A stretch of 64,000 nt of DNA from CAWANP01 sp963783445 (lineage in GTDB: Bacteria > Chloroflexota > Anaerolineae > JAAYZQ01). Within the stretch, counting starts at the first letter, position 1. Every line of letters starts with the position of its first letter. The position numbers and the translations under genes are program-made. Location of the stretch: NCBI GenBank assembly GCA_963783445.1, contig CAWANP010000019.1:186001-250000 (forward strand), read 5' to 3'. Below, piece after piece: positions 7,846-15,842 of the stretch. The notes under the pieces were generated by a model. That model was not told the DNA's origin and did not search any database. It saw nothing but the letters and a program-made list of their open reading frames with translations.

Positions 7846-8973
7846 GTGGACATCTATGAGCGACTCGGTGTGAAAAAGCTCATCAACGCCGGCGGGCCGC
7901 AGACCATCTATGGCGGCTCGTTGATGCTGCCGGAAGTGATCCAGGCGATGGCCGAAGCCAACCGGGCCTTTGTGAATATCAACGAACTGCAGGCCAGCGC
8001 CGGGGCGCGGATCGCCCAGCTCCTGGGAGTAGAGGCCGCTCTGGTGAGCGCTGGCGCTGCGGCCGGGATGGCTGTGGCCGCGGCGGCCTGCATCGCCGGC
8101 GCAGATCCGGCCCTGGCCAAGCGGCTTCCTGACACAGGGGGGCTGAAAGACGAGATCGTCGTTCTGCGGCGTCACCAGATCCACTACGTTCAGGCGATGC
8201 GGCTCTCCGGCGCGCGCCTGGTCGATGCAGGCTTCTGGGATGGGGCGGCCCTTGAGGACGTAGCGCCCCACTTCGGCGAGCAAACAGCGGCCGTGCTGTA
8301 CGTGGCCAAGTTCGAGAAGGCCGCCGGCTCAGTGCCCCTGGAGCAGATCGTGTCCCTGGGCCAGGACCGGGGCGTGCCGGTGATCGTCGACGCGGCTGAC
8401 GAAGTGCCGCCGCTGTCCAACGCTCGCCGGTTCCTGGAAATGGGCGCCGATCTGGTGATCTTGAGCGGGGGCAAAGACATCCGGGGTCCGCAGGCATCGG
8501 GACTGATCCTGGGGAAAAAGAAGCTGATTGAGGCCTGCGCCGTCAACGCCTGCCCCAATCATGGGGTGGGCCGGCCTATGAAAGTATCCAAGGAAACCAT
8601 CGCCGGCCTGGTCAGGGCGGTGGAACTGTACGTCCAGCAGGACTTTGAGGCGGAGATCAGAACCTGGGAAGCGCAGAGGGACTACGTTGTAGAACAGCTT
8701 TCCGACCTGCCTGGGGTCCAGGCCAGCAGGACGAAGCCGATCTTCCCAGGCATGCCGCGCTCCTACTATCTGCCGGCAGCCTACATCGATCTGGACGAGG
8801 GGGAACTAGGCTTGACGGCGGACGAGGTCGTCCAGCAACTGCGATCGGGTGAGCCGGGCATCGTCGTGGGCCGGTACCCGTCTGGCCTGGCTCTGAGGGT
8901 GCACATGGTGCAAGAAGGGGAAGAGAGGATAGTGGCCGCCCGGCTCCTGGAAATCCTTGGCCGGGCAAGCTAG
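7846..8973 (+). CDS. SelA-like PLP-dependent enzyme (COG1921, DgaE-like)
   Basis: 375 residues of a fold-type I PLP enzyme. The N-terminal YERLGVKKLINAGGPQTIYGGS, the Asp that pairs with the PLP ring (VIVDAADEVPP, D182) and the Schiff-base lysine in LSGGKDIRGPQASG (K210) are clear. Family members include selenocysteine synthase and D-glucosaminate-6-phosphate ammonia-lyase; the shorter form without a tRNA-binding N-domain points to a catabolic lyase acting on an amino acid or amino sugar acid by beta-elimination. GTG start at 7846 after GAAGGA. The neighbouring COG3964 hydrolase is a frequent partner of this family. The exact substrate cannot be read from sequence. Confidence 0.88.
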   Translation: MDIYERLGVKKLINAGGPQTIYGGSLMLPEVIQAMAEANRAFVNINELQASAGARIAQLLGVEAALVSAGAAAGMAVAAAACIAGADPALAKRLPDTGGLKDEIVVLRRHQIHYVQAMRLSGARLVDAGFWDGAALEDVAPHFGEQTAAVLYVAKFEKAAGSVPLEQIVSLGQDRGVPVIVDAADEVPPLSNARRFLEMGADLVILSGGKDIRGPQASGLILGKKKLIEACAVNACPNHGVGRPMKVSKETIAGLVRAVELYVQQDFEAEIRTWEAQRDYVVEQLSDLPGVQASRTKPIFPGMPRSYYLPAAYIDLDEGELGLTADEVVQQLRSGEPGIVVGRYPSGLALRVHMVQEGEERIVAARLLEILGRAS

Positions 8974-9232
8974 CACGGCTGACAGTGTTAAGGGGAACAG
9001 AACGGCAGGGGTACGATCAGCCTGATGACCGGGGGGCCAGCCCGGAAGCCGTTCAAGCGAGGAGCAACTCGCGGCCATAGCTATCCTGGAACCGGCCAGG
9101 CGTCTGGCCCGGCAGTCGTTGCGAATCCCCCCAGGGCCGGGTGCCCAGTGACAAGGAGTTGGTACAGGAGAATCCTGCCGCAATGGGATACTGGTTGACA
9201 AGAGAGCGGCGAGCCAAGTCAGAGGTGAATCC

Positions 9233-10522
9233 ATGAATCATCAAGAGAGGCAGGATGCCTTGTTGGCATACCTGGAGACCCACCGGCAGGAGATCATCGA
9301 CTTTACCGGGGCGCTCGTGGCCACACCCAGCCCCAATCCCCCAGGCGACGAGCGGGCGGTGGCCGATGCCGTCTTGTCCCGGATGGCCGATCTGGGACTG
9401 GAAGGCGCCGAGGTGCTGGCCCGGGAGCCAGAGCGGCCCAACATCGTCTACCGCCAGGCGGGTGCGCCCCGCCTGGCGGGCCGGAGCGGCTCGCCGCGCC
9501 TGATCCTCAACGGCCACCTGGATACCAAACCAGTGGGCGAGGAGGATCGAAAACTGTGGAAGACCGATCCCCTGGTGCCAACAATCATCAACGGCAAGCT
9601 CTACGGGCTCGGATCAGCGGATATGAAGGGTGGCATCGCGGCCATCGTCTATGCCGCCGCTGCGCTCAAATCCCTGGACCAGCCCCCAGCCGGCGATCTT
9701 GAGCTCATCTTTACCGCCAACGAGGAGGCGCCGGGGGAATACGGGGTTAACTGGCTGGTCAAGAACCACGACATCCAGGCTGATTTCTGCCTGGTGGCGG
9801 ACACGGCGGGGATGCACGAGGACTTTGACGTCCTGCACGTCTGCCTCCGGAACACGGTGATCTTTACGATCAAGGTCCATGGTACCCAGATGCACAGCAG
9901 CATGTCCGACCAGTTCGATGCGGTGAATGCCAGCGTCAAGATGGGCTGGGTCTTGTGGCGGATGGCCAGGGACCTGAAGCTGCGCTACGAGCCCCACCCC
10001 TACTATCCCCAGGGGCCAACCGTCAACCTGGGCGATCTGGTCCGCGGGGGAGTGGCTTATGGCACCTTCTGCGGCTATGCCGAGTTCGGCAGCGACATTC
10101 GCTTCCTGCCGGGCATGACCCGCGAGGGCGTAGTGGCGGATCTGGAGAGTTTTTTGGCCGGCCTGCGCCGGGAGGACCCGGCCCTGCAGGTGGAACTCGA
10201 GGTAGATAGGACAAACGAGGAGGTAGACTGGCAGTGGCTGCGGGGAGACGAACCCTTTGTGGGCATATTGCAGTCGGCCAGCGAGCGGGTTCTAGGCCGC
10301 CGGCCTCCGCGGGGCGGGTTCCCTGCCTTTACCGATGCATTCTGGTTCCACTCCTACGCGGGCATACCGGCCATCCCGGCCTACGGGCCCGGGCTTCTGC
10401 CCCGAGCCCACGGCCCGAACGAGTATGTGTCCACCGAGGCCATCGTGCAGGCCAGCAAGATCTATGCCCTGGCCGCACTGGAATACCTCGAACCATCAAC
10501 CACGACGGAGGGCGATGGATGA
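9233..10522 (+). CDS. M20 family metallopeptidase / N-acyl amidohydrolase (ArgE/DapE type)
   Basis: 429 residues. Dinuclear zinc ligands of the M20 family are visible: LNGHLDTKP (H95, with D97), GLGSADMKGG (D130) and TANEEAP (catalytic E164 and ligand E165), followed by the dimerisation lid (about 200-320) and the C-terminal ligand region PRAHGPNEYVS (His in AHGPNE). Such enzymes release an acid or an amino acid from N-acyl amino acids or dipeptides in the cytoplasm. The 259 bases before it contain no recognisable gene. Its stop overlaps the ATG of the first SDR gene (ATGA at 10519-10522), so it belongs to the same operon and pathway. Confidence 0.92.
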   Translation: MNHQERQDALLAYLETHRQEIIDFTGALVATPSPNPPGDERAVADAVLSRMADLGLEGAEVLAREPERPNIVYRQAGAPRLAGRSGSPRLILNGHLDTKPVGEEDRKLWKTDPLVPTIINGKLYGLGSADMKGGIAAIVYAAAALKSLDQPPAGDLELIFTANEEAPGEYGVNWLVKNHDIQADFCLVADTAGMHEDFDVLHVCLRNTVIFTIKVHGTQMHSSMSDQFDAVNASVKMGWVLWRMARDLKLRYEPHPYYPQGPTVNLGDLVRGGVAYGTFCGYAEFGSDIRFLPGMTREGVVADLESFLAGLRREDPALQVELEVDRTNEEVDWQWLRGDEPFVGILQSASERVLGRRPPRGGFPAFTDAFWFHSYAGIPAIPAYGPGLLPRAHGPNEYVSTEAIVQASKIYALAALEYLEPSTTTEGDG

Positions 10523-11289
10523 CAGTGCAGGGAAAAGTGGCGATCGTGACCGGCTCTACGCAGGGCATCGGTCGAGGTGTCGCTCGGCGCTTTGCCGCCG
10601 AGGGCTCGGACCTGGTCGTCGTCGGCAGAAACGAAGAGAATGGTCGCGCCGTCGTGAACGAGCTGCGCGGCCTGGGCGCCAGGGCCATCTATGTCAGGAC
10701 CGACGTGACCCGCGTCGAGGACATCGAGGGCATGGTCCAGCGAACGATGGAGGCATTTGGCCAGATCGATATACTGGTCAATAACGCCGGGGGAGCCAGC
10801 TTTGCCAGAGGGACGCCGTTCTTTGAGCTGGCGATAGAGGATTGGCAGCGGGCCATCGACCTCAATCTGACGGGGACTTTTTTGTGCGCGCGGGCGGCCG
10901 CCCGGAATATGGTCAAGCGGAAGCAGGGCACGATCATCAATATCGCCTCTGTCTTTGGCTTTGCCACGGGGACAGGCACTGCGGCCTACGTGGCTGCCAA
11001 GGGAGCCGTTGTGCAACTGACGAAAGCCATGGCCGCGGACCTGGCGCCCCACCAGGTTCGCGTGAATTGCATCGCGCCGGGCGCCATTGTTTTCGAAGAA
11101 CGTAATCAAGTCCGGGGCACCTCGATGGGCGATTATCTGCTGGTCGAGCGCTGGGGAACCGTGGAGGATATTGCCGCCGCAGCCCTGTTTCTGGCATCAG
11201 GGGAATCCAGCTACATTGATGGCCAGACCATCACCGTCGACGGCGGCCTGTTGGCGCTGATGCCTGGCAAGCCGCTCGGACAGTCGTAG
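10519..11289 (+). CDS. Short-chain dehydrogenase/reductase, copy 1
   Basis: 256 residues of a classical SDR: Rossmann glycine motif TGSTQGIG (11-18), NNAG (88-91), catalytic S144-Y157-K161 in SVFGF...AAYVAAK, and PG near 190. Residue 36-37 region VVGRNEE with Arg after the second strand suggests NADP(H) may be used, but this is a guess. The enzyme likely oxidises or reduces a hydroxyl/keto group of the pathway intermediate. ATG overlaps the M20 gene stop. It is about 80 percent identical by eye to the next gene, a tandem duplicate of the same length. Confidence 0.93.
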   Translation: MTVQGKVAIVTGSTQGIGRGVARRFAAEGSDLVVVGRNEENGRAVVNELRGLGARAIYVRTDVTRVEDIEGMVQRTMEAFGQIDILVNNAGGASFARGTPFFELAIEDWQRAIDLNLTGTFLCARAAARNMVKRKQGTIINIASVFGFATGTGTAAYVAAKGAVVQLTKAMAADLAPHQVRVNCIAPGAIVFEERNQVRGTSMGDYLLVERWGTVEDIAAAALFLASGESSYIDGQTITVDGGLLALMPGKPLGQS

Positions 11290-11369
11290 GACTCTCTGGC
11301 GAGGAGGAACTCTTGAGACTATCTGAGATGGGAACACCTCGAAACATCACCGAGGCCGGAGGGTAGGGG

Positions 11370-12140
11370 ATGATACTGCGTGGAAAAGTGGCGATTGTGA
11401 CCGGCTCTACACAGGGCATCGGGAAGGGTATCGCCCGCCGCTTTGCGGCCGAGGGCGCGGATGTGGTCGTGGTTGGCAGAAACGAAGAGAATGGACAGGC
11501 CGTCATGGAGGAACTCCACTGCCTGGGTGCCAGAGCCATCTATGTCAAGACCGACGTGTCCCGCGCCGAGGACGTCGAGCGCATGATCCAGCGAGCGATG
11601 GATACCTTTGGCCAGATCGACATCCTGGTGAATAACGCCGGCGGCAGTACGGTGGGCAGGGGCATACCGTTCCATGAGCTGGAGATCGAGGACTGGCAGT
11701 ATACCATCGACGTTGACCTGACCGGACCCTTTCTATGCGCACGGGCAGCTGCCCGCAACATGGTGGAGCGGCAACAGGGTACGATCATCAACATTGCCTC
11801 GGTCTTTGGCTTTGCTACGGCGACCGGCAACGCCTCTTACACAGCTGCCAAGGGAGCCATCGTGCAACTGACGAAAGCCATGGCCGCAGACCTGGCGCCC
11901 TATCAGGTCCGCGCGAATGCCATTGCGCCTGGTGCCATCGTATTTGAGGAGGGCCTGAAGGTCCAGGGAACCTTGATGGGCGATTATCTCCTGGTTGAGC
12001 GATGGGGAGCCGCAGAGGACATTGCTGCCGCCGCACTGTTTCTGGCCTCGGACGAATCCAGCTACATCGATGGCCAGACTATCACCGTCGATGGCGGCCT
12101 GCTGGCGCTGATGCCCGGCAAGCCGCTAGGACAGTCGTGA
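11370..12140 (+). CDS. Short-chain dehydrogenase/reductase, copy 2
   Basis: 256 residues; same motifs at the same positions as copy 1 (TGSTQGIG 11-18, NNAG 88-91, S144, Y157, K161). The last 45 residues, including YIDGQTITVDGGLLALMPG, are identical or nearly so. Differences gather at 90-125 and 195-210, the segments that shape the substrate pocket and lid in SDRs, which fits diverged specificity, for instance opposite stereochemistry. GGAGGGTAGGGG precedes the ATG. Spacing to copy 1 is 80 bases. Confidence 0.93.
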   Translation: MILRGKVAIVTGSTQGIGKGIARRFAAEGADVVVVGRNEENGQAVMEELHCLGARAIYVKTDVSRAEDVERMIQRAMDTFGQIDILVNNAGGSTVGRGIPFHELEIEDWQYTIDVDLTGPFLCARAAARNMVERQQGTIINIASVFGFATATGNASYTAAKGAIVQLTKAMAADLAPYQVRANAIAPGAIVFEEGLKVQGTLMGDYLLVERWGAAEDIAAAALFLASDESSYIDGQTITVDGGLLALMPGKPLGQS

Positions 12141-12168
12141 AGCTTGGGCTTCTCAAGAGGAGGGTGCG

Positions 12169-13350
12169 TTGTACGATCTAGTTCTAAAAGGCGGCAAGGT
12201 AGTGGATCCCGCCCAGGAGATCCACAAGGTTCTGGATGTGGCCATCCAAGGGGGGGGCATCGCCGCTTTGCAGCCGGATATCTCCGCAGACCAGGCCCGT
12301 GAGGTATTGGATGTCACCGACAAAGTAGTGACTCCCGGCATCGTAGACCTGCATACCCACGTCTACTGGGGCGGCACCGGCCTGGGGGTCCTGCCCGATC
12401 GGGTCTCCAGCGAGAGCGGCGTTACCACGTTCGTGGATGTGGGCAGCGCCGGCGCCGGGAACTTTCTGGGTTTCAAGGAGCACGTTATCGAGCGCTCCCG
12501 GGCCCGGATCTATGCCTTCCTGCATATTGCCTATCCGGGCCTCACGGCCGCAGTCTATGCTCCCGAGAGCTTTGCCATCGTGGGCGAGACCTTTGACCTC
12601 CGCCAAGCGATGCTTTTGCCCGCCATCGAGGTTGGTCAGGCATTTCCCGATCTCATCCGGGGCATCAAAGTCCGGCTGAGCGTCGAGTCCAGCGGTGACC
12701 AGGGCCTGAAACCGCTCCGGCTGGCCTTGCAGGTCGCAGAGGTCCTGGGGTTGCCGGTCATGGCCCACGTGGGCGTGCCCCCACCCTCTATGACCGAGGT
12801 TCTGGGTCTGCTGCGCAAGGGTGACATCCTGACTCACGTGTTCCGAGGAGAGCCCAATAGCGCACTGGAGCGCGAGGGCAAGATCCGCCCCGAACTCGTA
12901 GAGGCCCGGGCCCGGGGCGTCATCATGGATGTGGGCCACGGGGGCGGCAGCTTTGCCTGGTCCGTGGCCCAAAAGTCACTCGAGCAGGGGTTTCTGCCGG
13001 ATGTCATTAGCAGCGATATCCACCGGGGGCTCAAAGTAAAAACGACCTGTTGGTCCGGCATGCCAGCTCAGAATCAACCGACCACTATGTCCAAGTTCCT
13101 GAGCCTGGGCCTGAGCTTGGACGACGTGATCCGGGCATCGACGGTGAATCCGGCGCGCGTGATCGGCTGCGACGCGAAGATCGGCAGCCTGCGGGAGGGA
13201 ACCGCCGCTGACATCGCCGTGTTCCAGGTCGAGGAAGGAGAATTCGAGTTTTCCGACTACTATGACGGCAAAACCATCGGGAACAAGAGGCTATTACCGC
13301 TCTTGACGCTCATAGAGGGTGAGGTATTGCCCCGGGAAGAAACGGGGTGA
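12169..13350 (+). CDS. Amidohydrolase/deacetylase family metallohydrolase (COG3964)
   Basis: 393 residues with amidohydrolase-superfamily metal motifs: VDLHTHVYWGG (HxH), a lysine in LIRGIKVRLS likely to be carboxylated as the bridging ligand, MAHVGVPP, DILTHVFRG and the Asp in ISSDIHRG. The N-terminal YDLVLKGGKVVDP strand is typical. Members of COG3964 were once named dihydroorotase; a characterised member cleaves acetylated alpha-hydroxy acids, and the family often neighbours SelA-like enzymes, as here. Start codon TTG at 12169 is favoured by AAGAGGAGGG just upstream and by the lack of a nearer ATG. Last gene of the catabolic locus. Confidence 0.9.
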   Translation: MYDLVLKGGKVVDPAQEIHKVLDVAIQGGGIAALQPDISADQAREVLDVTDKVVTPGIVDLHTHVYWGGTGLGVLPDRVSSESGVTTFVDVGSAGAGNFLGFKEHVIERSRARIYAFLHIAYPGLTAAVYAPESFAIVGETFDLRQAMLLPAIEVGQAFPDLIRGIKVRLSVESSGDQGLKPLRLALQVAEVLGLPVMAHVGVPPPSMTEVLGLLRKGDILTHVFRGEPNSALEREGKIRPELVEARARGVIMDVGHGGGSFAWSVAQKSLEQGFLPDVISSDIHRGLKVKTTCWSGMPAQNQPTTMSKFLSLGLSLDDVIRASTVNPARVIGCDAKIGSLREGTAADIAVFQVEEGEFEFSDYYDGKTIGNKRLLPLLTLIEGEVLPREETG

Positions 13351-13452
13351 AACTGGCAGCGATCTGCCGATATGTCTCACGCCCATCGTGTCCGATACCT
13401 GGTCGTTACCCGCTGCTCAGCCCTACGGCGCAAAGGAGGGGGTTGGACTTGC

Positions 13453-15048
13453 TTACCCGGCGCGGGCGGCCTCGCGGTCGAGGTACCCGGGGGGGACGGC
13501 GCCTTCTATCATCGCCCATGGCAATGCCTCGTCAAAGGCCCGCTGGCCAAGCAGTTCTTCTGGCGACAGACCCGCCCCGGCCAGCGCCTTTCGCCAGGCT
13601 GCCGGTGTCAGATGCTCGGTGGCCAGGATAGCCCGGGCTAAGCGCCGGTCTCCCCGGGCTAGCGTGCCCTGAATCTCGGCCCAGGCCGGGCTCTCGGACT
13701 TGACGGCAATGCTGCGCTTTCGCAGAGTCCTCTCGACATAATCTATTCTTCGCCTGATTGTCTTGGCTGGTGTCTGGGCCAGGCGCTGGAAGGGCGTGTG
13801 GGCTTTGGGTACAAAAGGCGTGAGGTTCACTGTCACCTGCCGTGGAAAGCGATCCGCGCAGGCCAGCGCCAGGTCGACCAGAGCTTCCAGGTCGGCCTCA
13901 TTCTCGGTGGGCAGCCCTACCATAAAGTAGAGCTTGAGCTGTTCAAAGCCGTACAGGGCAGCTAGTTTTGTGGCGCGCAGCACATCGTCCTCGCTCTGGC
14001 TCTTACTGATGACTGCCCGCAGTCGTTGCGAACCAGCCTCAGGGGCGATGGTCAGTGTCCGAGCGCCTGACTCGGCCAAAGCCTGGATCAGCGGCTCTGA
14101 CACAGGATCCACGCGCATGGAGGACACGCTAATCCGCGCGCCCAGTCCCCGTAGTTCTATAGCCAACTGGTCGATCTGCCGATGGTCGGAGACGGCTGCA
14201 CTGACCAGACCGATGCGCTCGGTGTGGTTCAGCAGTCGGCGCGCCTGACCCAAGATGTTCTCCACGGACCGTTGACGGGCGGGGCGATAGGCATAGCCTG
14301 CCAGGCAGAAGCGGCAGCCGCGGCCGCAGCCCCGAGCAATCTCAATGAGACCCATGTCCGCGAACTCCGTGTCGGGGGTGAGGATGACCGAATGGGTCGA
14401 GAAGGCGTCAAGATCCGGGAGGTATTGTCGGGCGACAGCCTGTTGGCTTGTACCTTCCGGTTCGACATTCGGCAGGTAGAGGCCGGGGATCTGCGAGAGG
14501 GCTTCTAGCGCGGTATCACGGTCGTCGGCGATCAAATGCAAAGCGTCGGTGAGCGACCCAAAGATGGGTTCTACCTCGCCAACAACGACGGCATCCAGCA
14601 GGGAAGCCAGAGGTTCAGGGTTGGCGGACAAGGCCGGCCCTCCCGCGATGATCAGGGGATGGCTTTCGTCACGATTGGCTGCCAGGGGTGGGATGCCTGC
14701 GGCCCGGAGCAAGAGTACGAGGTTAAAGTAGTCCATTTCGTAGCTGACGGAGAAGGCAATGACGGGAAAGTAATCGAGCGGCGAACCGCTCTCCAGCGTA
14801 GCCGGAGATGCGGGACTCTGTCGGGCTGCGTAGCCGCTCGCAGGTGGGACAAATACTCGCTCGCACACGACATCCTGATGGGCATTCCACAGCCCGTATA
14901 GCGAGTGCAGGGCCAAGCTGGACATGCCCAGGTAGTAAGTGTTGGGGAAAGCGAGGGCGATGGGGAGCTTCCCGCCCCAGTCTTTCCGGACCGTCCCGCG
15001 TTCCTTGTCCAGGACGCGATTCAGCTCAGCGACCTGTTGCCAGCTCAT
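13453..15048 (-). CDS. B12-binding-domain radical SAM protein
   Basis: 531 residues. The N-terminal third has a Rossmann-like cobalamin-binding-type region (LALAFPNTYYLGMSSLALHSLY, then IIAGGPALSANPEPLASLLDAVVVGE). The radical SAM cluster motif is CGRGCRFC, followed by TIAPEAGSQRLRAVI and a TIM-barrel. It belongs to the group often found next to a DUF2344 gene, although none is seen here. The reaction is unknown; related proteins modify RNA or natural products. It lies downstream of ydcF in the same direction with 21 bases between them and converges on the catabolic locus. Confidence 0.88.
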   Translation of the reverse strand: MSWQQVAELNRVLDKERGTVRKDWGGKLPIALAFPNTYYLGMSSLALHSLYGLWNAHQDVVCERVFVPPASGYAARQSPASPATLESGSPLDYFPVIAFSVSYEMDYFNLVLLLRAAGIPPLAANRDESHPLIIAGGPALSANPEPLASLLDAVVVGEVEPIFGSLTDALHLIADDRDTALEALSQIPGLYLPNVEPEGTSQQAVARQYLPDLDAFSTHSVILTPDTEFADMGLIEIARGCGRGCRFCLAGYAYRPARQRSVENILGQARRLLNHTERIGLVSAAVSDHRQIDQLAIELRGLGARISVSSMRVDPVSEPLIQALAESGARTLTIAPEAGSQRLRAVISKSQSEDDVLRATKLAALYGFEQLKLYFMVGLPTENEADLEALVDLALACADRFPRQVTVNLTPFVPKAHTPFQRLAQTPAKTIRRRIDYVERTLRKRSIAVKSESPAWAEIQGTLARGDRRLARAILATEHLTPAAWRKALAGAGLSPEELLGQRAFDEALPWAMIEGAVPPGYLDREAARAG

Positions 15049-15069
15049 ACTTGTGGGTGATGGACATGG

Positions 15070-15714
15070 TCAATTGACTCCCGATCCAGGTGTCTCCAGT
15101 GAACCGTAGATCCAACGGCTTAGTTGAGTGGTCCATCCGTGTGGCAAGCCCCAGCTCTCCAGGACGATGGAGATGATACCGGTTGCTTCTCGGGCACTCA
15201 ACCAAGCGCGGCTCGGCCAGGGAATAGACGCCAGATCTGTGCTGGTGGGGCTGGGATAGACGGTGACCCCCTGCCCCTCGAACAAAATGCGGGCGCGTTC
15301 CAGGTGAAGGGGGTGGCTTACCAGGATGCTCGTCTGCAGACCGTGGTTGGCAAGCAGGTTGCGGGTGCTGATCGCGTCCTCCTGTGTGGTCATGGCCCCA
15401 TCTGCCAGCAGTACCTTCTCGGCAGGTACGCCCTGGGAGATGGCCAAATCGCAGGCTACCGATGCAGCGGATAGCTGATCGTCCCGGTAGCCGCCGGTGC
15501 AAACTAGGTAGGGAGCCAGCCCCCGCTGAAAAAGGCGGACGCCGTGCAAGGTACGCGAAGTCAAATCAGGACCGGGCCGGCCATCCGCTTCAACAAGGGC
15601 ACCCAAGACGACGATGGCGTCTGCTGGTTGGGACTGGTCGCGGGCACCCGTGTGGTTGATCTGCCAGGCGAGGGCCAGTAATGCTGCTATGCCTGCCAGT
15701 AGCAACAGAGCCAT
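15070..15714 (-). CDS. YdcF/SanA-like DUF218 membrane protein
   Basis: 214 residues from the ATG at 15714. One N-terminal membrane helix (ALLLLAGIAALLALAWQI), then the DUF218 domain outside: DAIVVLGALVEADGRPG, GLAPYLVCTGGYRDDQ, LLADGAMTTQEDAIST and ILVSHPLHLERAR. These proteins bind nucleotides or act on envelope lipids and wall precursors, but the activity is not settled. A possible extension to a TTG at 15723 adds three residues. A TATAAT promoter lies about 40 bases upstream. Forms an operon with the radical SAM gene. Confidence 0.88.
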   Translation of the reverse strand: MALLLLAGIAALLALAWQINHTGARDQSQPADAIVVLGALVEADGRPGPDLTSRTLHGVRLFQRGLAPYLVCTGGYRDDQLSAASVACDLAISQGVPAEKVLLADGAMTTQEDAISTRNLLANHGLQTSILVSHPLHLERARILFEGQGVTVYPSPTSTDLASIPWPSRAWLSAREATGIISIVLESWGLPHGWTTQLSRWIYGSLETPGSGVN

Positions 15715-15755
15715 CCCCGTCAAAAAATACGAACAAGCTGGTGGAGCATGGCAAA

Positions 15756-15784
15756 ATTATAGCACAGACCTGACAGTAGCGAAA
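15756..15784 (-). promoter_or_regulatory. Promoter of ydcF-like gene
   Basis: Minus strand TTTCGC (15779-15784), 17-bp spacer, TATAAT (15756-15761). Predicted start about 15749. Confidence 0.65.
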
Positions 15785-15842
15785 GCAGTCGATCGACTGC
15801 CGCTTCCTCCAGGAACCTGTCCAGGCTGGAAGCCGGGGCGGC

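Noticed and set aside
12184..12972. 262-codon frame opposite the COG3964 hydrolase
   Set aside because: Antisense shadow without motifs.
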